NCBI RefSeq assembly: GCF_002812485.1
Contig: NZ_CP025003.1
Coordinates: forward strand, 3,658,001-3,722,000
Length of the DNA stretch: 64,000 bases
From: Dickeya fangzhongdai
Lineage (GTDB): Bacteria; Pseudomonadota; Gammaproteobacteria; Enterobacterales; Enterobacteriaceae
Direction: 5' to 3'
Shown: one piece after another, positions 18,195 through 27,347 of the stretch
Layout: every line of letters starts with the position of its first letter
Position numbering within the stretch: position 1 is the stretch's first letter
Program-made: the position numbers and the translations under genes
Notes under the pieces: model-generated
Seen by the model: only the letters and a program-made list of their open reading frames with translations
The model's database searches: none
Told to the model about the DNA's origin: nothing

Positions 18195-19343
18195 TCAGCG
18201 CGAGCGAGTACTCACCTGCGGGCGCAGCATGAACGCCGGCAGCACCAGCAACGCCATCACCCAGAAGGTTCCGCCCTGAAGGTACTCAAACAGAAAGCCG
18301 GACACCACCGTCATCACGGCGACCGCGCCCCCGGTGCCCAGCGCCGAATAGGCCGCCTGCAAGCGCAGCACGTCCGCATCGTCGCGTGAGGAGATAAACC
18401 GCATGGCGGCCAGGTGGCAAACCGTAAAGGTGCCGCAATGTAAAATCTGCATCACGATAAGCCACGGCAGCGACACCGTCGCGCCCATCAGGCTCCAGCG
18501 CACCACGCCGCACAGCGCGGACAGCATCAGCAACCCGGACGCGCTCCAGTGCCCAAACAGACGCTTGCTCAGCGCAAAAATGACAATTTCCGCCACCACG
18601 CCCAGCGACCACAGATAACCGATAACCGCCGCCGAATACCCCTCCTGCTGCCAGTAAATGACGCTAAAGCCGTAGTAGGCGGCATGAGCGCCCTGTAACA
18701 AGGACACGCTCAGCAGAAAGCGCCAGACCGCCGGTTCGCGCAGCAAGACGAGCCACGGCGTGGCGGCCGTCTGCGTCTGGTGTCGTTTGACTGAGGCGGG
18801 CATCACATGCGGCCGCAACGCCATACCCAGCAGCATCGACAGCAGCCCCGCCGCCAGTGTCGCCAGAATCGCCTGATGCCCCCAAACCGCCACCAGTTGC
18901 CCTGTCACGGCGGAGCCAATCACAAACGCAACCGAGCCCCACACCCGCACCCGGCCGTAATCCAGCGGGATCTGTTTTTGCCAGGTCGCCGCCAGCGCAT
19001 CCGTAAGCGGAATCAATGGCGCGAAGAACAGGTTGAAGCCGATCATCACCAGCATCAGCCACAACCAGGCGCTGCCCAGCCAGAATCCGATGGAGGTCAG
19101 CACTGACAACAACGCCAGCAACCGCAGTACGGTAATCAGCCGGGCGGGGTCTTTCACCAGCGGGGTAATGAACAGGCTGCCGGCAAACCGCGCCACCAGC
19201 CCGGCGCCGAGCAGAATGCCGATCGCCTCGGCGGATAGTCCCTCGCCTTTGAGCCAGCCGCCCCAGAATGGCAGAAAAATGCCATAGCTGAAAAAATAGG
19301 TGAAATAGCCGAGCGCCAGCCAGTACGTTGATTGCAGAACCAT
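18195..19343 (-). CDS. hcaT: major facilitator transporter, HcaT-like
   Basis: An inner-membrane MFS protein of 382 residues with about 12 hydrophobic segments. It resembles the E. coli putative 3-phenylpropionate transporter HcaT (379 residues). The start MVLQSTYWLALGYFTYFFSYGIF and the central LDYGRVRVWGSVAFVIGS segment are typical. In E. coli hcaT also lies between suhB and glyA. No hca catabolic genes are present here, so the substrate is uncertain. Confidence 0.82.
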   Translation of the reverse strand: MVLQSTYWLALGYFTYFFSYGIFLPFWGGWLKGEGLSAEAIGILLGAGLVARFAGSLFITPLVKDPARLITVLRLLALLSVLTSIGFWLGSAWLWLMLVMIGFNLFFAPLIPLTDALAATWQKQIPLDYGRVRVWGSVAFVIGSAVTGQLVAVWGHQAILATLAAGLLSMLLGMALRPHVMPASVKRHQTQTAATPWLVLLREPAVWRFLLSVSLLQGAHAAYYGFSVIYWQQEGYSAAVIGYLWSLGVVAEIVIFALSKRLFGHWSASGLLMLSALCGVVRWSLMGATVSLPWLIVMQILHCGTFTVCHLAAMRFISSRDDADVLRLQAAYSALGTGGAVAVMTVVSGFLFEYLQGGTFWVMALLVLPAFMLRPQVSTRSR

Positions 19344-19402
19344 ATTGCCTCTCCTCTACGGTCGGTTACTCTGTCAGAGAGCCGGAGCGGAAGCAACGGG
19401 AA

Positions 19403-19437
19403 GCAGAAAAACAAACGCCAGCCCGAAGGCTGGCGTT
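19403..19437 (-). terminator. glyA terminator
   Basis: A perfect 9-bp stem (ACGCCAGCC at 19415-19423, GGCTGGCGT at 19428-19436) with a CGAA loop is followed on the minus strand by a T-rich run. Confidence 0.88.
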
Positions 19438-19477
19438 GGCGGCGCGCCCGAGCAACTCGGACGCATCAGGCAGGCTA

Positions 19478-20731
19478 TCAGGCGTAAACCGGGAAACGGG
19501 CGCAGATATCCAGCACTTTCTGTTTGACGCGCTCAATAACCGCTTCATCGCTGATGTTGTCCAGCACATCGCAGATCCAGCCGGCCAGTTCGCGCACTTC
19601 CGCTTCTTTGAAACCGCGACGGGTTGCCGCCGGCGTACCGATACGGATACCGGAGGTCACGAACGGGCTCTTCGGATCGTTCGGCACGCTGTTTTTGTTT
19701 ACGGTGATGTTGGCGCGGCCCAACGCCGCGTCAGCGTCTTTACCGGTCAGGTTTTTGCTGACCAGATCCAGCAGGAACAGGTGGTTATCGGTACCGCCGG
19801 ACACCACGTTGAACCCGCGGGACAGGAACACTTCTACCATCGCTTTGGCGTTTTTCGCTACCTGCTGCTGGTAGGTTTTGAACTCCGGCTCCATCGCTTC
19901 TTTCAGCGCCACGGCTTTACCGGCGATGACGTGCATCAACGGGCCGCCCTGGCCGCCCGGGAATACGGCGGAGTTCAGTTTCTTGTACAGATCTTCGTCG
20001 CCGCCTTTAGCCAGGATCAGGCCGCCGCGCGGACCCGCCAGGGTTTTGTGGGTGGTGGTGGTCACGATGTGAGCGTGCGGAACCGGGTTCGGATAAACGC
20101 CCGCGGCGACCAGACCAGCGACGTGCGCCATGTCGACGAACAGATAAGCGCCGATGCTGTCGGCGATTTCACGCATTTTCGCCCAGTCAACGATGCCGGA
20201 ATACGCGGAGAAGCCGCCCACGATCATTTTCGGCTGGTGAGTGCGGGCCAGCTCGGCCATTTCGTCATAGTTGATCTTGCCGCTGTCATCGATACCGTAA
20301 GGCACGACCTTATACAGTTTACCGGACAGGTTGACCGGTGAACCGTGAGTCAGGTGGCCGCCGTGCGCCAGGTTCATGCCCAGAATGGTGTCGCCCGGCT
20401 GCAGCAGCGCGGTGTAGACAGCGAAGTTAGCCTGAGAGCCGGAGTGCGGCTGTACGTTGGCGTAGTCGGCGCCAAACAGTTCCTTGGCGCGGTCGATCGC
20501 CAGTTGTTCAACCACGTCAACGTATTCGCAACCGCCGTAGTAGCGTTTGCCCGGATACCCTTCGGCGTATTTATTGGTCAGCTGAGACCCCTGGGCCTGC
20601 ATGACGCGTGGACTGGTATAGTTTTCTGACGCAATCAGTTCAATGTGCTCTTCCTGACGCACCACTTCTTGCTGCATTGCTTGCCATAGCTCGGCATCGT
20701 AATCGGCAATGTTCATTTCACGCTTTAACAT
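19478..20731 (-). CDS. glyA: serine hydroxymethyltransferase
   Basis: A PLP enzyme that interconverts serine and glycine and makes 5,10-methylene-tetrahydrofolate. At 417 residues it equals E. coli GlyA. The PLP lysine is in [15 protein letters not shown] and the N-terminus is [16 protein letters not shown]. The start at 20731 is preferred over a Met two codons earlier by family alignment. A PurR-type operator lies upstream at 20846-20861. Confidence 0.97.
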   Translation of the reverse strand: MLKREMNIADYDAELWQAMQQEVVRQEEHIELIASENYTSPRVMQAQGSQLTNKYAEGYPGKRYYGGCEYVDVVEQLAIDRAKELFGADYANVQPHSGSQANFAVYTALLQPGDTILGMNLAHGGHLTHGSPVNLSGKLYKVVPYGIDDSGKINYDEMAELARTHQPKMIVGGFSAYSGIVDWAKMREIADSIGAYLFVDMAHVAGLVAAGVYPNPVPHAHIVTTTTHKTLAGPRGGLILAKGGDEDLYKKLNSAVFPGGQGGPLMHVIAGKAVALKEAMEPEFKTYQQQVAKNAKAMVEVFLSRGFNVVSGGTDNHLFLLDLVSKNLTGKDADAALGRANITVNKNSVPNDPKSPFVTSGIRIGTPAATRRGFKEAEVRELAGWICDVLDNISDEAVIERVKQKVLDICARFPVYA

Positions 20732-20845
20732 CCGCATCTCCTGACTCAGCTAACTTGCTTCTTTATTAAAAATCACCCAAAGGGCCGTGGGCACATAGTG
20801 TAAACCGTTTTTGACTGGCGATGATAGGGCTTGACAGAGGTTTTT

Positions 20846-20861
20846 ACGCAAACGATTAGCT
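20846..20861 (-). promoter_or_regulatory. PurR box for glyA
   Basis: The 16-mer reads AGCTAATCGTTTGCGT on the minus strand. It differs from the known E. coli glyA PurR box by about one base and shares the CGTTTGCGT half of the PurR palindrome. Confidence 0.72.
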
Positions 20862-21021
20862 ACAGGCTACGCAAGGCTTTCCGTCTTTCCGGGATTCGCC
20901 ATTCTGGCTGACTTTTTCTCATCCGCAACCTGCATTTTTTTCATGCGCCTTTGCCCTTGTGCGTTACCCCGGCCCCACGCCTGACCACCACAGGGGATTT
21001 ACAGGCAACGCCCTTTTCAAT

Positions 21022-21044
21022 AAGATGCATCTTAAATACAACTT
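21022..21044 (+). promoter_or_regulatory. NsrR box for hmp
   Basis: The element contains AAGATGCATCTTAAATACA and ends in CTT. It closely resembles the E. coli hmp NsrR site (AAGATGCATTT followed by an AT-rich second half). It lies 23-45 bp before the hmp start codon, so nitric oxide derepression of hmp is expected. Confidence 0.78.
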
Positions 21045-21066
21045 AAAGACAACAATGAGGTTCACC

Positions 21067-22254
21067 ATGCTGGATCAACAAACCATCGCCACCATCAAAT
21101 CCACCATTCCCCTGCTGGCCGAAACCGGCCCGGCGCTGACCGCTCACTTTTATCAGCGGATGTTCCGCCATAATCCGGAACTGAAAGATATCTTCAATAT
21201 GAGTAATCAGCGCAATGGCGATCAGCGTGAAGCTCTGTTTAATGCCATTTGCGCCTACGCGACACATATCGAAAACCTACCGGCGCTGTTGCCTGCGGTA
21301 GAGCGCATCGCCCAAAAGCATGCCAGCTTCAATATCCGGCCGGAACAGTACCAGATAGTGGGCGCTCACTTGTTGGCAACGCTGGAAGAAATGTTCCAGC
21401 CCGGTCAGGCGGTGCTGGATGCCTGGGGCAAGGCCTACGGCGTGCTGGCGGATGTGTTTATTCAGCGGGAAAGCGACATTTATCAGCACAGCGCCGGACA
21501 ACACGGCGGCTGGCATGGCACACGACCGTTTCGTATCGTGGCGAAACAGCCGCAGAGCAGCCTGATCACCAGCTTTACGCTGGAACCGGTGGATGGCGGC
21601 CCGGTCGCCGCATTCCGTCCCGGTCAGTATCTGGCGGTATACATCCGCGATAAACGTTTTGAATATCAGGAGATTCGTCAGTACTCACTAACGAATGAAC
21701 CCAACGGGCGCTATTACCGTATTGCGGTCAAGCGGGAAACGATGGGCAGCGTATCGGGCTATTTGCACGATGTCGCCCGTGAAGGCGATGTGATTGAGCT
21801 GGCGGCCCCGCACGGCGATTTCTATCTTGAGGTCGCGCCAAAGACGCCGGTGGCGCTGATTTCCGCCGGTGTCGGTCAAACGCCGATGCTCAGCATGTTG
21901 CATAGTCTGAAAAATCAGCAGCATCAGGCGGATATCTTCTGGTTGCACGCGGCTGAAAATACAGAGGTACATGCCTTTGCCGATGAAGTCGCCGGCATTG
22001 CCGCGACGCTGCCGCAGTTGCAATCCTATGTCTGGTATCGGGAAGCATCATCGCAAGCAGCACCTCCCGCGCAGGTTTTTCACGGACTGATGGCGCTGAA
22101 TGATCTTCCGGAACCACTGCCGGTGACAAACCTGCACTGTTATTTATGCGGCCCGGTCGCCTTTATGCAATTTGCCGCCCGGCAGTTGCTGGAATTGGGG
22201 ATTACCGAATCGCAGATTCATTACGAATGCTTTGGTCCGCACAAGGTGATATAA
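21067..22254 (+). CDS. hmp: flavohemoprotein, nitric oxide dioxygenase
   Basis: Hmp converts nitric oxide and oxygen to nitrate using NAD(P)H. The 395-residue protein starts [20 protein letters not shown]. The globin domain (about 1-140) has the proximal heme histidine in the [12 protein letters not shown] region. An FAD domain (about 150-260, [11 protein letters not shown]) and an NAD domain ([14 protein letters not shown]) follow. A longer in-frame extension upstream is rejected because the family starts at MLD and an NsrR box sits where the extension would be. HmpX has been linked to virulence in Erwinia chrysanthemi. Confidence 0.96.
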   Translation: MLDQQTIATIKSTIPLLAETGPALTAHFYQRMFRHNPELKDIFNMSNQRNGDQREALFNAICAYATHIENLPALLPAVERIAQKHASFNIRPEQYQIVGAHLLATLEEMFQPGQAVLDAWGKAYGVLADVFIQRESDIYQHSAGQHGGWHGTRPFRIVAKQPQSSLITSFTLEPVDGGPVAAFRPGQYLAVYIRDKRFEYQEIRQYSLTNEPNGRYYRIAVKRETMGSVSGYLHDVAREGDVIELAAPHGDFYLEVAPKTPVALISAGVGQTPMLSMLHSLKNQQHQADIFWLHAAENTEVHAFADEVAGIAATLPQLQSYVWYREASSQAAPPAQVFHGLMALNDLPEPLPVTNLHCYLCGPVAFMQFAARQLLELGITESQIHYECFGPHKVI

Positions 22255-22284
22255 CCGGTAAAAGGTTATATTCATTCACACCAG

Positions 22285-22312
22285 CAGGCCGGTAATTCGG
22301 CCTGTTCTATTT
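22285..22312 (+). terminator. hmp terminator
   Basis: A 7-bp stem (CAGGCCG at 22285-22291, CGGCCTG at 22298-22304) is followed by a T-rich tail. Confidence 0.72.
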
Positions 22313-22532
22313 TCCATTTATTTCCCAAAAACAAATACCGGGGCAGAAATAACCTGGCGGGTTAACCGCTGCTGTTTCGTAATCGTTTCATTTACCATCG
22401 CGTCATGCTGACAAATAAAAACCGGCCAGGAAAAACAACGCTCCCGCCCCTCTGCTCGCTTTTTATTCCCGAACGGAAAAATAGTTAAGAATGTCTTTAT
22501 AAATAAGAAATAAAAAACACAATGTTACATTT

Positions 22533-22549
22533 AAAACACCATTTCATTA
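22533..22549 (+). promoter_or_regulatory. KdgR-like box for pelA
   Basis: AAAACACCATTTCATTA fits the pattern shared by the boxes before pelE and pelD (RAAA, four to five bases, ATTTCRTT). It lies 217 bp upstream of the pelA start, much farther than in the two paralogues. KdgR represses pectinase genes until pectin breakdown products appear. Confidence 0.5.
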
Positions 22550-22765
22550 TCAACAGATATTGAAAAACAAATAAATAGATCGTATTCATTGGCGGCCCTT
22601 AAGTGGCAGCATCGCCGACACTTCAACATTGATAATTAAATATTATTAATAGGTGATGAGACGCCTAACAGGCTGCCATTGGGGGGCAATAAATAAAAAT
22701 AACCCATCGATGTATATGGAAATTATTTTTAACAATCAACACAGGATTCTAGTAAGGAAAATACG

Positions 22766-23944
22766 ATGAACAAAGCTTCAGGACGTTCTTTTACCCGCTC
22801 CTCAACATATCTGCTGGCTGCACTGATCGCCGGCGCGATGACCTCTGGCGTTTCCGCCGCCGAACTGGTTAACAGCAAAGCGCTGGAATCCGCTCCCGCC
22901 GCTGGCTGGGCGTCGCAAAACGGTTCCACCACCGGCGGCGCCGCCGCAACCAGCGATAATATCTACGTCGTTACCAATATCAGCGAATTCACCAGCGCAC
23001 TCAGCGCCGGCGCCGTCGCAAAAATCATCCAGATCAAAGGCACGGTCGATATCAGCGGCGGTACGCCCTACAAAGATTTTGCTGACCAGAAAGCCCGCAG
23101 CCAGATCAACATTCCGGCTAACACCACCGTGATCGGGATTGGCGCCGACGCCAAATTCATCAACGGTTCTCTGATTATCGACGGTACCGACGGCACCAAT
23201 AACGTCATCATCCGTAACGTCTACATCCAGACGCCAATTGACGTAGAACCGCATTACGAAAAAGGCGACGGTTGGAATGCCGAATGGGATGGCATGAACA
23301 TCACCAACGGCGCTCACCACGTGTGGGTCGACCACGTCACCATTAGTGACGGCAGCTTTACTGATGACATGTACACCACCAAAGACGGCGAAACTTACGT
23401 CCAGCACGATGGCGCGCTGGATATCAAACGCGGTTCCGACTACGTTACCATCTCCAACAGCCTGTTCGATCAGCACGACAAGACCATGCTGATTGGTCAC
23501 AGCGACACCAACTCCGCTCAGGATAAAGGCAAGCTGCACGTCACGCTGTTTAACAACGTGTTCAACCGCGTAACCGAGCGCGCGCCGCGCGTACGCTACG
23601 GTAGCGTCCACAGCTTCAACAACGTCTTCAAAGGCGACGTAAAAGATCCGGTGTACCGTTACCTGTACAGCTTTGGTATCGGCACCAGCGGCAGCGTGCT
23701 GTCCGAAGGCAACAGCTTCACCATCGCCAACCTGAGCGCCAGCAAAGCGTGCAAGGTTGTGAAGAAATTCAACGGCTCCATTTTCTCCGACAATGGTTCC
23801 GTCCTGAATGGCAGCGCCGCCGATCTGTCCGGTTGCGGTTTCAGCGCCTACACCAGCGCGATTCCTTACGTTTACGCCGTTCAGCCGATGACCACCGAAC
23901 TGGCGCAATCCATTACGGACAACGCCGGTTCAGGCAAGCTGTAA
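22766..23944 (+). CDS. pelA: pectate lyase PelA (PL1 family)
   Basis: A secreted pectate lyase that cleaves polygalacturonate by calcium-dependent beta-elimination. The 392-residue precursor has a Sec signal peptide cleaved near GVSA (about residue 31). The PL1 beta-helix shows [15 protein letters not shown], the [18 protein letters not shown] strand, [11 protein letters not shown] and the catalytic arginine region ERAPRVRYG. Type II (Out) secretion is inferred from the family. It is the most divergent of the three tandem pel genes and is called pelA from cluster position pelA-pelE-pelD-paeY-pemA. The start has AAGGAAA upstream, and it has its own terminator. Confidence 0.93.
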   Translation: MNKASGRSFTRSSTYLLAALIAGAMTSGVSAAELVNSKALESAPAAGWASQNGSTTGGAAATSDNIYVVTNISEFTSALSAGAVAKIIQIKGTVDISGGTPYKDFADQKARSQINIPANTTVIGIGADAKFINGSLIIDGTDGTNNVIIRNVYIQTPIDVEPHYEKGDGWNAEWDGMNITNGAHHVWVDHVTISDGSFTDDMYTTKDGETYVQHDGALDIKRGSDYVTISNSLFDQHDKTMLIGHSDTNSAQDKGKLHVTLFNNVFNRVTERAPRVRYGSVHSFNNVFKGDVKDPVYRYLYSFGIGTSGSVLSEGNSFTIANLSASKACKVVKKFNGSIFSDNGSVLNGSAADLSGCGFSAYTSAIPYVYAVQPMTTELAQSITDNAGSGKL

Positions 23945-23964
23945 TTCCCGTTCTTTTGTTCACC

Positions 23965-23992
23965 ACGGCTGCCCCACGGGCGGCCGTTTTTA
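23965..23992 (+). terminator. pelA terminator
   Basis: A stem formed by CGGCTGCC and GGGCGGCCG, with one G-T pair, is followed by five Ts. Confidence 0.82.
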
Positions 23993-24214
23993 CTTGTCCC
24001 CCCTGGCTTCATCCGCCTGCCCTTTCTTCATGCCAATTTCGTGCTCACGCCGCCGACCAAATCATCAATATAAATTAACTATAATCACCCAAAGCATTGA
24101 GATTAAAAACATAATTCATTGATTTTAATTAAAAACAAAAACAAACTCACGTAACACAAAGTTACAAATGCAGTCAATAGGTTATTTTTTATTAATAAAT
24201 GCTATTACCATCGT

Positions 24215-24230
24215 CGTGATGTAGCTCACA
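24215..24230 (+). promoter_or_regulatory. CRP-like site for pelE
   Basis: CGTGA, six bases, TCACA matches the CRP core TGTGA-N6-TCACA at nine of ten positions. It lies 57 bp upstream of the KdgR-like box. The pelD promoter has the same arrangement at 60 bp. Confidence 0.68.
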
Positions 24231-24271
24231 AAATAGACACCAAAAGCGCATAAACATTCGCCAAGACAAAA

Positions 24272-24293
24272 GGTGAAATGGTATTTCGTTTTT
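24272..24293 (+). promoter_or_regulatory. KdgR-like box for pelE
   Basis: The core GAAATGGTATTTCGTT matches the box before pelD in position and pattern. It lies 69-90 bp before the start codon and probably overlaps the promoter, allowing repression in the absence of pectin catabolites. Confidence 0.65.
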
Positions 24294-24361
24294 AGACACA
24301 CGAGTAACAAATAGACACCATTGGATCGCTCCCTGAGCACACAAGGAAAAGGAAAATTGTC

Positions 24362-25564
24362 ATGAACAACTCACGTTCAACACAGAAAACAACAGGACGT
24401 TCAGCCCTGGGAACCAAAAGCGCGCTGGCGGCGATTATCGCCACCACCATGATGGTTTCCGTGGCTTCCGCTGCCAGCCTGCAAACCGCCAAGGCGACAG
24501 AAACGGCCTCAACCGGTTGGGCGACGCAGAGCGGCGGCACTACCGGCGGCGCCAAAGCGTCATCATCCAAAATCTACGCGGTGAAAAACATCAGCGAATT
24601 CAAAGCGGCGCTGAACGGAACCGATTCGTCGCCCAAGATCATCCAGGTAACAGGGGCAATTGATATCAGCGGCGGCAAAGCCTACACCAGCTTTGACGAT
24701 CAAAAAGCCCGCAGCCAGATCAGCATTCCGTCCAATACCACCATCATCGGTATCGACAGCAAAGGCAAATTCACCAACGGCTCGCTGGTGGTGAAAGGCG
24801 TCAGCAACGTTATCCTGCGTAATCTGTATATCGAAACGCCGGTAGACGTAGCGCCGCATTACGAAGAAGGGGATGGCTGGAACGCAGAATGGGACGCAGT
24901 GGTGATTGACAGCACAGACCACGTCTGGGTTGACCATGTTACCATCAGCGACGGCAGCTTCACCGATGACAAATACACCACCAAAAACGGCGAAAAATAT
25001 GTCCAGCACGATGGCGCACTGGATATCAAACGCGGCTCCGACTATGTGACCGTTTCCAACAGCCGCTTCGAACTGCACGACAAAACCATCCTGATCGGCC
25101 ACAGCGACAACAATGGTTCGCAGGATTCCGGCAAACTGCGCGTGACCTTCCACAACAACCTGTTTGACCGGGTCGGCGAACGTACCCCGCGCGTACGCTT
25201 CGGTAGCGTCCACGCTTACAACAACGTTTACGTTGGCGACGTCAACCACAAAGCCTACCGCTATCAGTACAGCTTCGGTATCGGCACCAGCGGTAGCCTG
25301 CTGTCTGAGTCCAACGCGTTTACCATTGATAACCTTAAGAAGATCAGCGGACGCGACAAGGAATGCAGCGTGGTCAAAGCGTTTAACGGTAAGATCTTCT
25401 CTGATAAGGGTTCGATCATCAACGGCGCTTCGTACAATCTGAATGGTTGCGGCTTTGGCTTCAGTTCATATACCGCCAAGATCCCGTACAAATATTCAGC
25501 CCAGACCATTACCACCAGCCTGGCAAACAGCATCAGCAGCAACGCGGGTTACGGCAAACTGTAA
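24362..25564 (+). CDS. pelE: pectate lyase PelE (PL1 family)
   Basis: A secreted calcium-dependent pectate lyase. The 400-residue precursor has a long positively charged N-region and a signal peptide ending near SVASA (about residue 37). The PL1 motifs are [43 protein letters not shown] and the catalytic region ERTPRVRFG. By eye it is about four-fifths identical to PelD, with DNA patches nearly identical to pelD. The name follows cluster order; the name pelE has been used differently between strains. It has its own promoter region and terminator, so it is monocistronic. Confidence 0.92.
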   Translation: MNNSRSTQKTTGRSALGTKSALAAIIATTMMVSVASAASLQTAKATETASTGWATQSGGTTGGAKASSSKIYAVKNISEFKAALNGTDSSPKIIQVTGAIDISGGKAYTSFDDQKARSQISIPSNTTIIGIDSKGKFTNGSLVVKGVSNVILRNLYIETPVDVAPHYEEGDGWNAEWDAVVIDSTDHVWVDHVTISDGSFTDDKYTTKNGEKYVQHDGALDIKRGSDYVTVSNSRFELHDKTILIGHSDNNGSQDSGKLRVTFHNNLFDRVGERTPRVRFGSVHAYNNVYVGDVNHKAYRYQYSFGIGTSGSLLSESNAFTIDNLKKISGRDKECSVVKAFNGKIFSDKGSIINGASYNLNGCGFGFSSYTAKIPYKYSAQTITTSLANSISSNAGYGKL

Positions 25565-25582
25565 TTTTCCGCTCCATCGCAC

Positions 25583-25608
25583 AAGGCCACTGCAAGAGTG
25601 GCCTTTTA
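25583..25608 (+). terminator. pelE terminator
   Basis: A perfect 9-bp stem (AAGGCCACT and AGTGGCCTT, loop GCAAG) is followed by a short T-rich tail. Confidence 0.82.
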
Positions 25609-25944
25609 CTTTCCCCACATCCCCATCACTCATATCGCTGCTGTTTTCTCCAAAGATCGTCCCAATACAGTTCTGGCTAATCCAGCCTTGCCGCAGGCGC
25701 GCCATCCAGCAGCCGACCGGGTTTCCCATGAAAGACAGAGATAAACCGGCATTAGTAAGAACCTCATATTAATAAAATTCTATTTAATAAAAATCGAATC
25801 AATTGTTAACTATTTTAGTTATTCCAGATAAAAACACCGGACCATATCACTGAATTTAAAAGAAAATTTAATTCAACATCCATTATGAAAAGTTACCGGT
25901 CTCGATCACACTTTAGATAAAATTAATCACCCTCATAAAAAAAA

Positions 25945-25960
25945 CGAGATTTTGATCACA
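25945..25960 (+). promoter_or_regulatory. CRP-like site for pelD
   Basis: CGAGA, six bases, TCACA matches the CRP core at eight of ten positions. It sits 60 bp upstream of the KdgR-like box, nearly the same spacing as before pelE. Confidence 0.55.
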
Positions 25961-26004
25961 AAACAAACAATCAAAAACGCTTAAAAATCCGCCTTGCCAA
26001 AGGA

Positions 26005-26024
26005 CAAAATGGCATTTCATTTTT
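26005..26024 (+). promoter_or_regulatory. KdgR-like box for pelD
   Basis: CAAAATGGCATTTCATTTTT is the closest of the three boxes to the KdgR pattern. It lies 68-87 bp before the pelD start codon. Confidence 0.7.
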
Positions 26025-26091
26025 TTCACAAACACTTTTTAATTTTCAACAATGCAATTGGATTAGCGCCTACAGCGCAAGGAAACGGTCT

Positions 26092-27270
26092 ATGAACAAC
26101 ACTCGTGTGTCTTCTGCAGGAACCAAAAGCCTACTGGCAGCCATTATCGCCACCGCGATGATGACTTCCGCAGCCCACGCAGCCAGCCTGCAAACCACTA
26201 AAGCGACAGAAGCGGCCTCAACCGGCTGGGCAACGCAGAGCAACGGCACCACCGGCGGCGCCAAAGCAACCTCAGCCAAAATCTATGCAGTAAAAAGCAT
26301 CAGCGAATTCAAAGCGGCGCTGAACGGTACGGATACCGATCCCAAGATCATCCAGGTAACAGGGGCGATTGATATCAGCGGCGGCAAAGCCTACACCAGC
26401 TTTGACGATCAGAAGGCCCGCAGCCAGATCAGCATTCCGTCCAATACCACCATCATCGGTATCGGCAGCAACGGCAAGTTCACCAACGGTTCGCTGGTAG
26501 TGAAAGGCGTCAGCAACGTTATTCTGCGTAACCTGTATCTCGAAACGCCGGTGGATGTGGCGCCGCATTACGAAACAGGGGATGGTTGGAACGCCGAGTG
26601 GGACGCCGCGGTGATTGATAACTCAGACCACGTCTGGGTTGACCATGTCACCATCAGCGACGGCAGCTTCACCGATGACAAATACACCACCAAAAACGGT
26701 GAGAAATACGTACAGCACGACGGCGCGCTGGATATCAAGAAAGGGTCCGACTTCGTCACCATTTCTTACAGCCGCTTCGAACTGCACGACAAAACCATCC
26801 TGATCGGCCACAGCGACAGCAATGGCTCACAGGACTCCGGCAAACTGCGCGTGACCTTCCACAACAACGTGTTCGACCGCGTTACCGAGCGTACTCCGCG
26901 TGTCCGCTTTGGTAGCATCCACGCTTACAACAACGTGTATCTGGGCGACGTGAAGCACAGCGTCTACCCGTATCTGTACAGCTTCGGTCTCGGCACCAGC
27001 GGCAGCATCCTGTCTGAAGCCAACTCCTTCACGCTCTCCAACCTGAAGAGCATCGATGGCAAAAACCCGGAATGCAGCATCGTGAAAGCCTTCAACAGCA
27101 AGGTATTCTCCGATAAAGGCTCGCTGGTTAACGGTTCGTCAACCACGAACCTGGATACCTGCGGCCTCACCGCTTACAAACCGACTCTGCCGTACAAATA
27201 TTCGGCTCAGACCATGACGAGCAGCCTGGCTAGCAGCATCAACAGCAACGCAGGCTACGGCAAACTGTAA
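26092..27270 (+). CDS. pelD: pectate lyase PelD (PL1 family)
   Basis: A secreted calcium-dependent pectate lyase of 392 residues with a signal peptide ending near SAAHA (residue 30). The PL1 catalytic motifs are [43 protein letters not shown] and ERTPRVRFG. It ends NAGYGKL like PelE. AAGGAAA precedes the start. It lies 77 bp before paeY with a terminator between. In D. dadantii 3937 pelD, paeY and pemA are reported to act as one transcription unit, which would need readthrough here. In sequence it resembles the enzyme called PelE in strain EC16. Confidence 0.92.
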   Translation: MNNTRVSSAGTKSLLAAIIATAMMTSAAHAASLQTTKATEAASTGWATQSNGTTGGAKATSAKIYAVKSISEFKAALNGTDTDPKIIQVTGAIDISGGKAYTSFDDQKARSQISIPSNTTIIGIGSNGKFTNGSLVVKGVSNVILRNLYLETPVDVAPHYETGDGWNAEWDAAVIDNSDHVWVDHVTISDGSFTDDKYTTKNGEKYVQHDGALDIKKGSDFVTISYSRFELHDKTILIGHSDSNGSQDSGKLRVTFHNNVFDRVTERTPRVRFGSIHAYNNVYLGDVKHSVYPYLYSFGLGTSGSILSEANSFTLSNLKSIDGKNPECSIVKAFNSKVFSDKGSLVNGSSTTNLDTCGLTAYKPTLPYKYSAQTMTSSLASSINSNAGYGKL

Positions 27271-27288
27271 TTTCTCTGCCGGCAACAG

Positions 27289-27317
27289 CGGCCACTTGAA
27301 AAAGTGGCCGTTTTTTG
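27289..27317 (+). terminator. terminator or attenuator between pelD and paeY
   Basis: A perfect 9-bp stem, CGGCCACTT and AAGTGGCCG with a short A-rich loop, is followed by six Ts. It stands 19 bp after the pelD stop and ends about 31 bp before the paeY start. No separate promoter for paeY is visible between them. Confidence 0.85.
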
Positions 27318-27347
27318 CATCAATCGCAGGGAGAAGAGGTCATCATC

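Larger units (their letters stand above)
20732..21066. promoter_or_regulatory. glyA-hmp divergent regulatory region
   Basis: These 335 bases separate the divergent genes glyA and hmp. A PurR-type site lies on the glyA side and an NsrR-type site directly before hmp, both listed separately. Exact promoters could not be assigned with confidence. No small gene was recognised. Confidence 0.7.
22255..22765 (+). promoter_or_regulatory. hmp-pelA intergenic region
   Basis: This AT-rich stretch of 511 bases contains the hmp terminator (22285-22312) and a KdgR-like site (22533-22549). A GGAAA-type ribosome binding site lies just before pelA. No small gene was recognised. The pelA promoter could not be fixed. 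Confidence 0.6.
23945..24361 (+). promoter_or_regulatory. pelA-pelE intergenic region
   Basis: These 417 bases hold the pelA terminator, then an AT-rich promoter region for pelE with a CRP-like site and a KdgR-like box, each listed separately. No gene is present. Confidence 0.7.
25565..26091 (+). promoter_or_regulatory. pelE-pelD intergenic region
   Basis: This AT-rich spacer of 527 bases holds the pelE terminator and the pelD promoter with a CRP-like and a KdgR-like site. Short open frames in its first 200 bases have no ribosome binding site and no family resemblance. Confidence 0.7.

Noticed and set aside
20732-21066. Possible glycine riboswitch upstream of glyA
   Set aside because: No aptamer-like architecture was seen, and enterobacterial glyA is controlled by PurR and MetR.
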